In this document: piece after piece, positions 51,419-59,169 of the stretch
Numbering within the stretch: position 1 is the stretch's first letter
How the letters are laid out: each line of letters begins with the position of its first letter
Source of the DNA: Acidimicrobiales bacterium
GTDB lineage: Bacteria > Actinomycetota > Acidimicrobiia > Acidimicrobiales > CADCSY01
NCBI GenBank assembly: GCA_030446545.1
Contig: JAUJNB010000002.1
Coordinates: 1-64,000, forward strand
Direction of reading: 5' to 3'
DNA length: 64,000 nt
Translations under genes and position numbers: made by a program
The notes under the pieces: model-generated
Databases searched by the model: none
What the model was told of the DNA's origin: nothing
Seen by the model: only the letters and a program-made list of their open reading frames with translations

Positions 51419-51529
51419 GGCGGCATGCTACGGCGGCGCCCGCGCCCGAATCGGCAGTGGTCACCCTGTTTCGAGGACGGTAAGCCCCCGACGGGGCGCG
51501 AGCGGGGTCCGAGGCCGTAGACATCTCGC

Positions 51530-52168
51530 GTGGAGCTGCTGGTGGTGGCCAAGGAGCCGGTACCCGGCCGGGTGAAGACCCGGTTGTGCCCGCCGTGCAC
51601 GCCCGAGGAGGCGGCCCAGCTGGCCGAGGCGGCTCTGGCCGACACGCTGACCACCTGCTGTGACGCCGGTGCCGACGGCGTGGTGGTGGCCCTCGACGGC
51701 CGGCCCGGTGCCTGGCTCCCGGCCGGGGTGACGGTCGTCGACCAGGGATCGGGCTCGTTCGACCAGCGTCTGGCCCGGGCCTGGGAGCACGTCGGGGGCC
51801 CGGCCCTGCAGATCGGCATGGACACCCCGCAGGTGACCGCCGACCTCCTGGCCGCTTCGATGGACCAGCTGGCCACGGTGGGGACCGACGCCGTCCTCGG
51901 TCCTGCCCAGGACGGCGGGTGGTGGGCGCTGGGACTGCGCCGGGCCGACCCGTCGCTCCTCGTCGGGGTTCCCACCAGCCGGGCCGACACCGGGAGCCGC
52001 CAGCTCCGACGCCTGGTGGGGTCCGGGCGCCGCACCCGGCTGTTGGCCATCCTGCGGGACGTCGACACCTGGAGCGACGTGCTGGCCGTGGCGGCGGGGG
52101 CGCCCGGCACCCGGTTCACCTCGGCCGTCGAACGGGTGGCCGAACGGGTGGACCGGCCGCGCCCGTGA
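51530..52168 (+). CDS. DUF2064 / TIGR04282-type glycosyltransferase-like protein
   Basis: A 212-residue protein of the DUF2064 family, a nucleotidyl/glycosyl-transferase-like fold seen next to GT2 and SAM-methyltransferase genes (some members are linked to arsenosugar synthesis). The start LLVVAKEPVPGRVKTRLCPP is the family hallmark. Others are GSGSFDQRLARAWEHVGG, IGMDTPQVTADLL with a DxP site, and GPAQDGGWWALGLRRAD. GTG 51530 starts it, and the stop overlaps the methyltransferase GTG. The biochemical role is not established. Confidence 0.88.
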   Translation: MELLVVAKEPVPGRVKTRLCPPCTPEEAAQLAEAALADTLTTCCDAGADGVVVALDGRPGAWLPAGVTVVDQGSGSFDQRLARAWEHVGGPALQIGMDTPQVTADLLAASMDQLATVGTDAVLGPAQDGGWWALGLRRADPSLLVGVPTSRADTGSRQLRRLVGSGRRTRLLAILRDVDTWSDVLAVAAGAPGTRFTSAVERVAERVDRPRP

Positions 52169-52773
52169 CGGCCGTCCTGCGGACGCGCACGGGCGCGACC
52201 ATCCCCCTCGAGGTCGGCCGCTGGCGGGCCGATCCCGACGGGGTGGAGCTGGCCATGATGGAGGGCCTCGGCGAGCCGGTGCTCGACATCGGCTGTGGTC
52301 CGGGCCGGATCGTCGCCGCCCTGGGCGCGACCGGCCGACTGGCCCTCGGGGTCGACACCTCGCCCGTCGCCGTGGCCGAGGCCGGGCGACGGGGCGCGTC
52401 GGTGCTGCACCGATCGATCTTCGATCCCCTCCCCGGGGAAGGCCGCTGGGGGTCGGCCGTCCTGCTCGACGGCAACATCGGCATCGGGGGAGACCCGGTG
52501 GCGTTGCTCGGTCGGGTCCGGACGCTGCTGGCCCCCGAAGGTCAGGCCATGGTCGAGGTGGAGACCCCGGGGATTCCCATGGAGATCCTCACCGTCAGGG
52601 TGGAGGGAGTTCCCGGCGCCGGTGTGGGCCCATGGTTCCCCTGGGCCCGGGTAGGAGCAGACGACTTTGCCTCCCTGGCGACGCAAGCCGGACTCCTCCC
52701 CGCCGGCTTCACCGTCGCCCACGACCGGTGGTTCGCCCGGGCCGTGCGGCCGCAGGTGCCCCTTCGACGCTGA
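52165..52773 (+). CDS. Class I SAM-dependent methyltransferase
   Basis: A 202-residue methyltransferase. Motif I is PVLDIGCGPGRIVAALGATG, followed by ALGVDTSPVAVAEAGRRGA and GSAVLLDGNIGIGGDPVALL. LAPEGQAMVEVETPG marks strand 5. The conserved neighbour order DUF2064-methyltransferase suggests they modify the same product. GTG 52165 overlaps the DUF2064 stop. The gene is convergent with phnC after nine bases, which marks the left edge of the inserted minus-strand block. Confidence 0.9.
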   Translation: MTAVLRTRTGATIPLEVGRWRADPDGVELAMMEGLGEPVLDIGCGPGRIVAALGATGRLALGVDTSPVAVAEAGRRGASVLHRSIFDPLPGEGRWGSAVLLDGNIGIGGDPVALLGRVRTLLAPEGQAMVEVETPGIPMEILTVRVEGVPGAGVGPWFPWARVGADDFASLATQAGLLPAGFTVAHDRWFARAVRPQVPLRR

Positions 52774-52782
52774 TCCGTCGGG

Positions 52783-53547
52783 TCAGCGGAGGGCGCCGAC
52801 CGGCGCCGGTCGGTACACCAGGGCCCGGTGATCGTCGGTGAAGGCGGCCGTCTCCACGTCGACCACGACACGCCCGTCCCGCAGACCGATCACGCGGTCG
52901 GCGAAGCCACTGATCAGGTCGACCTGATGGAGGTTGCAGAGCACGGCGATGCCCTCGGCCCGGGCCACCGAGGCCAGGGCGGCCAGCACGCTGGCCGACG
53001 ACTCCGGGTCCAGGCTCGACACCGGCTCGTCGGCCAGCACCACACGGGTGCGCTGGGCCAGGGCCCGGGCGATGGCCACCCGTTGCTGCTGGCCGCCCGA
53101 CAGGCGGTCGGCCCGGGACCCGGCGTGATCGGCCAGGCCCACCCGGGACAGACACTCCAGGGCCTCGGCCCGCACGGTCGGTCCCGGTCGCCGGACCAGG
53201 ACCCGCCAGGTGGGCAGCTCGGCCAGGCGCCCGGCCACCACGTTGTCGAGGGCCGACAGCCGGCGCACCAGGTTGAACTGCTGGAAGATCAGGCCGATGT
53301 CGCGACGGGCCTGACGGAGCTCCCCGCCAGCGAGGGCCGACAGCTCGCGGCCGCCCAGCACCACCCGTCCGGCGTCGGCCCGTACGAGCTGGGTGACGGC
53401 GCGGAACAGGGTGGTCTTGCCCGCACCGCTGGGCCCGACGATGGCCACCACCTCGCCGGCGGCCACCTCGAAGGACACGTCGTCGAGCACCGGGCGCACG
53501 CCGTAGCGATGGGTCAGACCGTCCACCTCCAGGGCGACCGGGCTCAT
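52783..53547 (-). CDS. phnC: Phosphonate-type ABC transporter ATP-binding protein
   Basis: ATPase (254 residues) of the PhnCDE-like importer. Walker A is GPSGAGKTTLFR, the Q-loop is in GLIFQQFNLVRRLSALDNV (the LVxRLxxxxNV run is characteristic of PhnC), the signature is [15 protein letters not shown] and the Walker B is VVLADEPVSSLDP, with the switch His in CNLHQVDL. ATG 53547 overlaps the permease stop. It is the last gene of the operon. The substrate is given by PhnD, not by this subunit. Confidence 0.92.
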   Translation of the reverse strand: MSPVALEVDGLTHRYGVRPVLDDVSFEVAAGEVVAIVGPSGAGKTTLFRAVTQLVRADAGRVVLGGRELSALAGGELRQARRDIGLIFQQFNLVRRLSALDNVVAGRLAELPTWRVLVRRPGPTVRAEALECLSRVGLADHAGSRADRLSGGQQQRVAIARALAQRTRVVLADEPVSSLDPESSASVLAALASVARAEGIAVLCNLHQVDLISGFADRVIGLRDGRVVVDVETAAFTDDHRALVYRPAPVGALR

Positions 53548-54395
53548 GCCAGCGCCTGGCGCAGGCGGCCGGAGAGCTGGTCGACCGCGGTGACCAGCAC
53601 CAGGATGACCAACACGATGGTCAGCAGGCGGGGGAAGTCGAGCAGTTCGATGCTGTTGCGGAGCTGCTGGCCGATCCCTCCCGCCCCCACCACCCCGAGC
53701 ACGATCGAGCTCCGGATGTTGAACTCGAACATGTAGAGCCCCACCGAGGCCAGCGACGGAAGGGCGTCGGGCAGCAGGGCGTAGGAGACGGTCTTCAGCC
53801 GGCTGGCCCCGGTGAGCTCGGCCGCCTCCAGCGGCCCGGGCGGCAATCCCTCGATGGCCTCGGCGAAGAGCTTGCCGATGCTGCCGCTCGTGTGCAGGGC
53901 GATGCCCAGCATGCCGGCGAAGGGCCCCAGGCCCACGGCGGCCACGAACAGCAGGGCGAAGACGAAGCTGTCGACCCCTCGCAGGGTGTTGAGCACCAGC
54001 CGGGCGGGAAGGCGCACCAGCCAGCTGGGGGTGAGGTTGCGGGCGGCGGGCACGCAGAAGACCAGGGCGATGACCGCGGCCAGGGTGGTGCCGATCAGGG
54101 CGATGGCCACCGTCTCGCCGGTGCGCTGCAGGATCACCGGGAACTCCCGGGCGGTGGGGGGCCAGGCCCGTCCGGCCCATTCCGCCATGGTCGACAGGCC
54201 CTTGACCAGGCGGGCCAGATCGACGTCGGTCAGCCGGAAGCTGACCACGTAGGCGGCACCCAGGGCCGCGATGGCCAGCCATCGGCGCCAGTGCCACCGC
54301 CGGGCCGCTCGGGCCCCGGCTTTGCGCTGCCGGTTACTTCGTCGCCGGGCCGCTCCCCCGGCTCCGCCCACGGGCGCAGCCGCGGTGTCAGCCAC
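53544..54395 (-). CDS. phnE: Phosphonate-type ABC transporter permease
   Basis: Permease of 283 residues with about six helices after a basic Arg/Ala-rich N-terminal tail of about 38 residues. The EAA loop reads GPLEAAELTGASRLKTVSYA and LLPDALPSLASVGLYMFEFN. NIRSSIVLGVVGAGGIGQQL is the PhnE-type coupling helix region. It starts three bases after the PhnD stop and overlaps phnC. The single PhnE suggests a homodimeric channel. Confidence 0.92.
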   Translation of the reverse strand: MADTAAAPVGGAGGAARRRSNRQRKAGARAARRWHWRRWLAIAALGAAYVVSFRLTDVDLARLVKGLSTMAEWAGRAWPPTAREFPVILQRTGETVAIALIGTTLAAVIALVFCVPAARNLTPSWLVRLPARLVLNTLRGVDSFVFALLFVAAVGLGPFAGMLGIALHTSGSIGKLFAEAIEGLPPGPLEAAELTGASRLKTVSYALLPDALPSLASVGLYMFEFNIRSSIVLGVVGAGGIGQQLRNSIELLDFPRLLTIVLVILVLVTAVDQLSGRLRQALA

Positions 54396-54398
54396 CAG

Positions 54399-55337
54399 TC
54401 ACCGCTGCAGGGCGTCGAGGGCCACGGCGGCGTCGCGGATGGATTTGTAGCTGTCGTTGGTGGCGGCCACGAAGCCGGTGTAGCGGTCGGGCAGGATGCC
54501 TTTGGCCTGCTCGGGCGTGAGCGAAAGGATCCTGTCCCCGAGGTCCCGGGCCAGGCCAGGGTCGAACCCCTTGCGCAGGCCGATGGCGTCGTTGGGCAGC
54601 GGGTCGGAGGTCCACACCACCTTGTTGTCGCTCTCCTTGATCTTGCCGGTGGCGATCATGGAGTTGCGGTTGCGGTCGAAGTCGGTGGCGAAGTCCACCT
54701 GGCCGCTCACCACGGCCAACTCGTTGGCCGGGTGCGACGCCCCCTCGGTGTACTGGAAGTAGGTCTTGGGGTCGATGCCCCGCTGCTTGAACCAGTAGGT
54801 GGGCACCAACCATCCCGAGGTGGAGGACGCCTCGGCGAAGGAGATGGAGCGGCCCCGGGCGTCGTCGGGCCAGGTGTTGACCTCGATGTCAGGTCGGCCC
54901 ACCACGATGGCGTGGTAGATCGGCTTGTCGTCGTACTTGACGGTGGCGATGGCCTCGGCCCCCGACCGCTCGTTCGACAACACGTACCCGAAGGGGCCCA
55001 TCCAGGCCAGGTCGAGCTGGTCGGCCCCCAGGGCCACCGAGATGCCGCCCCAGGAGTCGACGGCGGTGAGCTCGTGCTCCACGCCGAGCTCGCCCGCCAG
55101 CCACGAGAAGAAGGGGTCGTAGGCTGCTTTGGTGTCGGTGGTGGTGGGCAGCAGGGGCCCGACGCCGAAGCGCAGCATGGTCGGCCGGGCCGGCGCGCCC
55201 CCCGGTCCGGCGGCTCCGCCGGTCGTGTCACCGTCGCTCCCACAGCCGGCGATGGCCAGCCCACCGGCGCCGGCCAGGGCCAGGGCACCGGCCCGCTGCA
55301 ACAGGCGTCGTCGGGTGAGCGGTGCGGGTTCGTTCAT
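54399..55337 (-). CDS. phnD: PhnD-type substrate-binding lipoprotein
   Basis: Periplasmic-type binding protein (312 residues from ATG 55337, preceded by gaaaggg; ATG 55361 is weaker). LTRRRLLQRAGALALAG is a Tat-like twin-Arg signal running into the lipobox AIAGCGSD with Cys32, so it is membrane-tethered outside. The binding-site phrase SFAEASSTSGWLVPTYWF matches the Ser-Thr-Ser-Gly phosph(on)ate/phosphite loop of PhnD/PtxB/HtxB proteins. DLAWMGPFGYVLSN and YHAIVVGRPD also fit. The ligand is unknown. Its place directly after the TusA/MetE-like gene is unusual. Confidence 0.9.
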   Translation of the reverse strand: MNEPAPLTRRRLLQRAGALALAGAGGLAIAGCGSDGDTTGGAAGPGGAPARPTMLRFGVGPLLPTTTDTKAAYDPFFSWLAGELGVEHELTAVDSWGGISVALGADQLDLAWMGPFGYVLSNERSGAEAIATVKYDDKPIYHAIVVGRPDIEVNTWPDDARGRSISFAEASSTSGWLVPTYWFKQRGIDPKTYFQYTEGASHPANELAVVSGQVDFATDFDRNRNSMIATGKIKESDNKVVWTSDPLPNDAIGLRKGFDPGLARDLGDRILSLTPEQAKGILPDRYTGFVAATNDSYKSIRDAAVALDALQR

Positions 55338-55372
55338 GGTCGTGGCCCTTTCAATCGGCATTGGTCAAAGGA

Positions 55373-55387
55373 CGGTTGAAACAACCG
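55373..55387. other. Short perfect hairpin between the fusion gene and phnD
   Basis: The sequence cggttg-aaa-caaccg forms a six-pair stem with a three-base loop, in the 85 bases between the fusion gene stop (55423) and the phnD start. This is the widest gap inside the operon. It could be a processing site that sets the ratio of importer to enzyme mRNA, or an operator. Confidence 0.55.
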
Positions 55388-55422
55388 CCGGTCGGAACAA
55401 TCGCCCGGGGAGCAGGTGTGCG

Positions 55423-56988
55423 TCAAACGCCGATCAGTCGGTCCCGAGCCGCCACCAGCACCGCCAGGTGGGCTTCGGCCACCTCAGCGGTGACGATCGG
55501 GTTGTCGGCGAAGGTGGCGAAGCCGCAGTCGGGGTTGAGCAACACCCGCTCGGCGCCGAAGAGGTCGACGGCTCGCCGGGCCCGGGCCAGCACCACCTCG
55601 AGCGAGTCGACCACCTGGTCCTTCTGGTTGACCAGGCCTACCCCGATGCGACGGTCGGAGGGCAAGGTGGCCAGCACGCCGATCTCCCCCGCCCGGGGCG
55701 TGCACAGCTCGAGGACGTAGGTGCCGAAGTCGAGGCTCGACAGCAGCGGGACCAGGGGTCGGTAGTCGCCGGCCAGGGCCATGGCCTCGTCCGGCGTCCA
55801 GTTGCCCCGGCACACGTGCAGAGCCAGGCGGTCTGCCGGCAGACCCGAGGTGAGCTCTTGGAGCAGTCCCCGGGCGAAGCCCAGCTCCTCGCCCACACTG
55901 CCCCGTTCACCCAGGGCACCGCACATGAAGGTGCGTCCGCCCTGTCCGGGCGTCCCGTACACCACCTCGGTGAGCACCGGCTCGTCGAACTGCACCAAGG
56001 CCACGCCGGCGGCCAGCAGGTGGTGCACCTCCTCGCGCAGCACCCGTACGATGTCGCGAGCCAGGTCCTCCCGATCGTCGTAGGCCCGGTCGGAGATGCA
56101 CTCCATCCACATGGTGCGGGTCAGCAGGTACGGCCCCGGCAGGCTGACCTTGACCGGCTCGTCGGTCAGGCCTCGCACGAAGGTGGCCTCGTGCACCGCG
56201 AGGGGCCGGCCCCGCCCGAGAGGACCGAACACCGCCGGGTGGCGCACCTGGCCGGCGGGGACGTCGAGGGCCGCCAGCTCCGCCTCGAACTGAGCCGGGT
56301 CGTCGACATAGGGCAGCAGGTCGGTGACGGGGATGAGCTGGCAATTCTCCAGCAGGCCACCGACGAAGCTGGCGTAGTTGTCCCGGCGCTGCTCACCATC
56401 GGTGACCACGTCGGCCCCGGCCCGGCGCTGGGCGTCGACGGCCAAGCGGACGGCGTCGTCGGCGCTGTCGTCGAACTCGGCCTCGTCCATGCGGGTCTCG
56501 AGGCGTTCATGCAGGGCGCGAAGCAGCCAACGGGGCCGTGGCCAGCTGCCGACGCCCATCACCGAGAGGGGACCGATCGCCGGCGCCGGCGCCGGCGCCG
56601 GCAGCGTGTCCGGGATGGTCGGCGTGACCACAGGTTGGGTGATGGGCGCCTGGCGCCGCCCGCTGCGGCCGACGACCACGGCCGGTGTACCCGGCACGAT
56701 CGGCTCGGCGTCGTCCTCCGGCGGTGGCGTGAACGGCCCCTTGCTCACCAGGAAGCTGCGTTGTCGGCCCGTCCGCCACATGTTGACCATCTCGTTGCCG
56801 GTGAGCCGGCACCAGGCCGGGAGATCCTCCTCGACCGATGCTTCGAGGGAGAGGATCTCCAGGAGTTGCCCCTGCTCCAGGGGGTCGATGTGCTTGCGGA
56901 TCAACAGCAGCAGCCCGTTGCCGCAGTCGAGCTCGCCCCCGTCGAAGCCGACGTCGGCCTGGTAGGGATGAGTCCTCGTCCGGCTCAC
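55423..56988 (-). CDS. Fusion of a TusA-like domain and a MetE C-terminal-type methyltransferase domain
   Basis: A 521-residue protein from GTG 56988. Residues 10-90 are TusA-like: FDGGELDCGNGLLLLIRKHI with Cys22 at the sulfur-carrier position (CPxP replaced by CGNG), then EDLPAWCRLTGNE. A Pro/Ala-rich linker (about 100-145) leads to a cobalamin-independent methionine-synthase barrel starting GVGSWPRPRWLLRAL. Zinc ligands are all present: His391 and Cys393 in LALHVCRGNW, Glu427 in YVLELCTP and Cys488 in NPDCGFATFAD. The 61-residue Glu-to-Cys gap equals that of E. coli MetE (Glu665, Cys726). It lacks the MetE N-terminal half. A methyl-transfer role to a thiol is likely; the substrate is unknown. 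Confidence 0.88.
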   Translation of the reverse strand: MSRTRTHPYQADVGFDGGELDCGNGLLLLIRKHIDPLEQGQLLEILSLEASVEEDLPAWCRLTGNEMVNMWRTGRQRSFLVSKGPFTPPPEDDAEPIVPGTPAVVVGRSGRRQAPITQPVVTPTIPDTLPAPAPAPAIGPLSVMGVGSWPRPRWLLRALHERLETRMDEAEFDDSADDAVRLAVDAQRRAGADVVTDGEQRRDNYASFVGGLLENCQLIPVTDLLPYVDDPAQFEAELAALDVPAGQVRHPAVFGPLGRGRPLAVHEATFVRGLTDEPVKVSLPGPYLLTRTMWMECISDRAYDDREDLARDIVRVLREEVHHLLAAGVALVQFDEPVLTEVVYGTPGQGGRTFMCGALGERGSVGEELGFARGLLQELTSGLPADRLALHVCRGNWTPDEAMALAGDYRPLVPLLSSLDFGTYVLELCTPRAGEIGVLATLPSDRRIGVGLVNQKDQVVDSLEVVLARARRAVDLFGAERVLLNPDCGFATFADNPIVTAEVAEAHLAVLVAARDRLIGV

Positions 56989-56998
56989 CGGTGGGTGC

Positions 56999-57361
56999 CT
57001 AGTAGGTGACGCAGGGCGCGCCGCTGGCCAGGAACTCCACCAGCTTGGCCCCGCCCACGATGGTGGCCCCCTCGACCAGGGCGGTCTCGTCCAGCCCGCG
57101 CTTCTTGAAGCACGGGGAGCAGACCCAGATGGTCCCGCCCGCCTCGACGAAGTTGGCCAGCAGGTCCTTGAGCGGGGAGAACCCCTCCTCGTGGATGTCG
57201 TCGGCATAGCCGTCGACGGCCAGGTGCACGCCCTCGGTGGACAGGAACACCAGGGTCTCCTGGTCCGACCCGACCGCCGCGTTGGCGATGACGAATCCCA
57301 CCGTGGCCCGGTCGGGGTCACCCTTGGCGTTGGTCAGCGAGACACAGAACTTTCCAGCCAT
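56999..57361 (-). CDS. DsrE-family sulfur-relay-like protein
   Basis: A 120-residue DsrE/DsrF-like protein. The start FCVSLTNAKGDPDRATVGFV and QETLVFLSTEGVHLAVDGYA are family-like. Two cysteines in IWVCSPCFKKRGLDE (81 and 84) sit at the DsrE active-site region. DsrE-type proteins carry persulfides to or from TusA. It starts 3 bases after the upstream TusA-like gene and ends 10 bases before the TusA::MetE fusion, so all three are surely co-expressed. The acceptor is unknown. Confidence 0.9.
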   Translation of the reverse strand: MAGKFCVSLTNAKGDPDRATVGFVIANAAVGSDQETLVFLSTEGVHLAVDGYADDIHEEGFSPLKDLLANFVEAGGTIWVCSPCFKKRGLDETALVEGATIVGGAKLVEFLASGAPCVTY

Positions 57362-57364
57362 CGT

Positions 57365-57619
57365 CTACTCCTTGGATCGTCGTTGGATGAGGTACACGGG
57401 GTGCTCGGCAGCCACCAGTTGGTGGCCGGTCAGGCGGCACCATGAGGGAAGGTCTTCGGGTGCGCCGGGATCGCGCGCCACCAGCTCGAACCGAGTGCCC
57501 GGGGCCAGTGGGGCGAGGCGGCGACGAAGCTGGATCACCAGCTCGCCGCAGCCCATCTCGCCGGCGTCCCAGTGCTCGACCAGGTCGTGGTCGGCGTGGT
57601 CGTCTGCCCCCCTGGCCAT
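57365..57619 (-). CDS. TusA-like sulfur carrier protein
   Basis: An 84-residue TusA/SirA-like protein from ATG 57619, which has agagaggaacgtcc upstream. Its carrier Cys24 lies in WDAGEMGCGELVIQLRRRLA. The second conserved run, EDLPSWCRLTGHQLV, closely mirrors EDLPAWCRLTGNEMV in the fusion protein downstream, so the two TusA-like units are probably duplicates. The usual CPxP motif is CGEL here. It is the first structural gene of the operon. An open frame extends upstream to 57781 but is not protein-like. Confidence 0.85.
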   Translation of the reverse strand: MARGADDHADHDLVEHWDAGEMGCGELVIQLRRRLAPLAPGTRFELVARDPGAPEDLPSWCRLTGHQLVAAEHPVYLIQRRSKE

Positions 57620-57861
57620 GGACGTTCCTCTCTTCGTCGGGACGGGTGCGGGCCGCCGGTCGCCGGCGGCGACGTGGCGGTCCACGAGATGGGAGCCCTT
57701 CGTGCCCTGGGCACCGCAGCCGAGGCGGTGACGTCGAAATACGGTGCCAACCGGTCGACGACGGTGCAGGCCGACCGGCACGGCCCGACCCGCCGTCGGG
57801 CGGGGATGGGGTTCTAACCGGGGAAGGGGCGCTCGCCCGACCGGGCGAGTACGGCGTCGGC
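57620..57861. other. Long 5' leader of the TusA/DsrE/PhnDEC operon
   Basis: About 240 bases upstream of the first structural gene. It holds several GC-rich inverted segments (for example ccggtcgggcgag against cgctcgcccgaccgg at 57828-57846, a near-perfect hairpin) but no confident gene, riboswitch or promoter. With the two short ORFs just upstream it makes a leader of roughly 420 bases. Confidence 0.45.
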
Positions 57862-57876
57862 TCAGCGATAGGTCAT
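57862..57876 (-). CDS. Possible tetrapeptide leader ORF (MTYR)
   Basis: ATG ACC TAT CGC TGA, with gaggagg-like sequence nine bases upstream, and its ATG overlapping the stop of the preceding 55-codon ORF (CGATGA). It sits 243 bases before the TusA-like gene. So short an ORF cannot be proved by sequence; the strong ribosome site and overlap are the only support. It contains no Cys or Met beyond the start, so a sulfur-sensing attenuator is not obvious. Confidence 0.25.
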   Translation of the reverse strand: MTYR

Positions 57877-58040
57877 CGGGGACGCCTCCTCTCGCTCGGG
57901 ACTTCGGCTTCGGTGGGAGCGTAGCCGGGCCGAACCGCCTTGTGCCGGCGCTCGCGTTCCCGTGCCGCGGAATCGGGACGTCTTCGAGGGAGGAGGACGC
58001 CGCCAGCGGCGAAGCTGGCCGGTGAGATGTGTGCGGTCAT
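57873..58040 (-). CDS. Hypothetical 55-residue ORF with strong ribosome-binding site
   Basis: From ATG 58040, with aaggagg ten bases upstream (58051-58058 on the plus strand). The protein begins MTAHISPASFAAGGVLLP and continues Arg/Glu-rich (RRRPDSAARERERRHKAVRP). It begins 46 bases after the AAA ATPase stop and ends overlapping the tetrapeptide ORF. It may be a leader ORF of the downstream operon or a real small protein. There is no known family and no membrane helix. Confidence 0.4.
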   Translation of the reverse strand: MTAHISPASFAAGGVLLPRRRPDSAARERERRHKAVRPGYAPTEAEVPSERRRPR

Positions 58041-58085
58041 TGGATCAGCAGCCTCCTTAGGGGACTCCGCCCGTGCGGACTCCGC

Positions 58086-59165
58086 TCACACGGGGAAGCG
58101 GTGAGCGATCCAGTCCTCGTACAAGGGGTCAACGACGGTGTGGGCGCCGTCGTCCTTGGTGAGGTGGCCGGTAGCGATGAGCCGATGGCGGCTGTTCTGG
58201 GCTGATGACCTGGACAGTTCGAGCAGTTCAGCGGCTCCTCCGAACAGGGGCTCGGTGGCGGCCACGAGTCGAAGTACGGCCTGGTCGGCGGGCGTGGCCG
58301 CGGAGAACCGGGTCTCGTGCCCGGAGGCGGTCGTCTCCCGCACCGTGGCCAGGGCGTCGGCCCACGGATGGTCGGAGCCGTCCTGGGTGGCGATCCAGGC
58401 GGCGTCGGCGAGCTGCATCGACCGTTGGGGGTGTCCGCGGGTGAAGCTGAAGATGTTGCCGGCAAGTCCGGTGGGTGGGTCACCGTCGAAACCGGCGGTG
58501 ACGATGCCGGTGAAGCCGATCAGGCTCAGCGGTGGCACCGGCAACAGGTCGGCCTGGGCGTAGAACGGCTGGCCGCTGTCCTCGAACAACATGCGCATGG
58601 TCGACGGTTCGGATCCGGCGAACACCAGCCCGACCTGCTGATAGTGGTGCTGCAGCTTTGTCCGGAGGAGCCCGGCTGCGCCCGCGACCCGCCGGATCGA
58701 GGAGAACTCGTCGAAGAACACCACCGTGGGGGTCGAGATGGCATGGTCGACAAGGACATCGAGAAGGCGGCTCGCGGTCATGTCCGGATCCGTGCGGCCC
58801 GGACGACTGATGGTCGCCCGGATGACACCGAGGTTCACGTCGAGCGACGCCGCGATGCGATCCAGACCCGCCCGTTTCGGGCCGGTGACCGAACCCAGCC
58901 CGGCGCTGAGGCGCCCGGCGAAGTCGGCCCAGGATCGCACCTCGTACAGGTCGACGCGCACGACGGTCACGGTCTGCTCGAGATCGGCGGTGACGCGGCC
59001 GAGAAGACTGGTCTTGCCGTACCGTCTGGGTGCGATCACCACGGTGGGGCGGTGCGCAGTGACCCGTGTGGTCAGGTCGGCGAGGATCTCGTCGCGACCA
59101 TGGACCTGGTCAGGGATGGAGCGGTCCGTGATGGGGAAACGGCGAGGTTGGCACGGACGATCATA
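58086..59165 (-). CDS. AAA-family ATPase (archaeal-ATPase-like), N-terminus probably frameshifted
   Basis: Predicted P-loop ATPase of about 360 residues with a C-terminal winged helix. The body reads FPITDRSIPDQVHGRDEILA, Walker A in VIAPRRYGKTSLLGRV, Walker B TVVFFDEFSSIRR, sensor-like LVFAGSEPSTMRMLF and a C-terminal LSRSSAQNSRHRLIATGHLT. No start codon lies in the body's frame before FPITDR. ATG 59165 (four bases after the mannosyltransferase stop) gives MIVRANLAV in the next frame, and one added base near 59133-59142 would join them. GTG 59042 would cut off the conserved HGRDE region. Similar proteins occur as solitary accessory genes; role unknown. Confidence 0.75.
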   Translation of the reverse strand, partial: YDRPCQPRRFPITDRSIPDQVHGRDEILADLTTRVTAHRPTVVIAPRRYGKTSLLGRVTADLEQTVTVVRVDLYEVRSWADFAGRLSAGLGSVTGPKRAGLDRIAASLDVNLGVIRATISRPGRTDPDMTASRLLDVLVDHAISTPTVVFFDEFSSIRRVAGAAGLLRTKLQHHYQQVGLVFAGSEPSTMRMLFEDSGQPFYAQADLLPVPPLSLIGFTGIVTAGFDGDPPTGLAGNIFSFTRGHPQRSMQLADAAWIATQDGSDHPWADALATVRETTASGHETRFSAATPADQAVLRLVAATEPLFGGAAELLELSRSSAQNSRHRLIATGHLTKDDGAHTVVDPLYEDWIAHRFPV

Positions 59166-59169
59166 CCAT

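Noticed and set aside
57620-57861. SAM or cobalamin riboswitch ahead of the MetE-like operon
   Set aside because: I could not find the conserved core sequences (no B12-box, no SAM-I kink-turn pattern); only generic GC hairpins are present.
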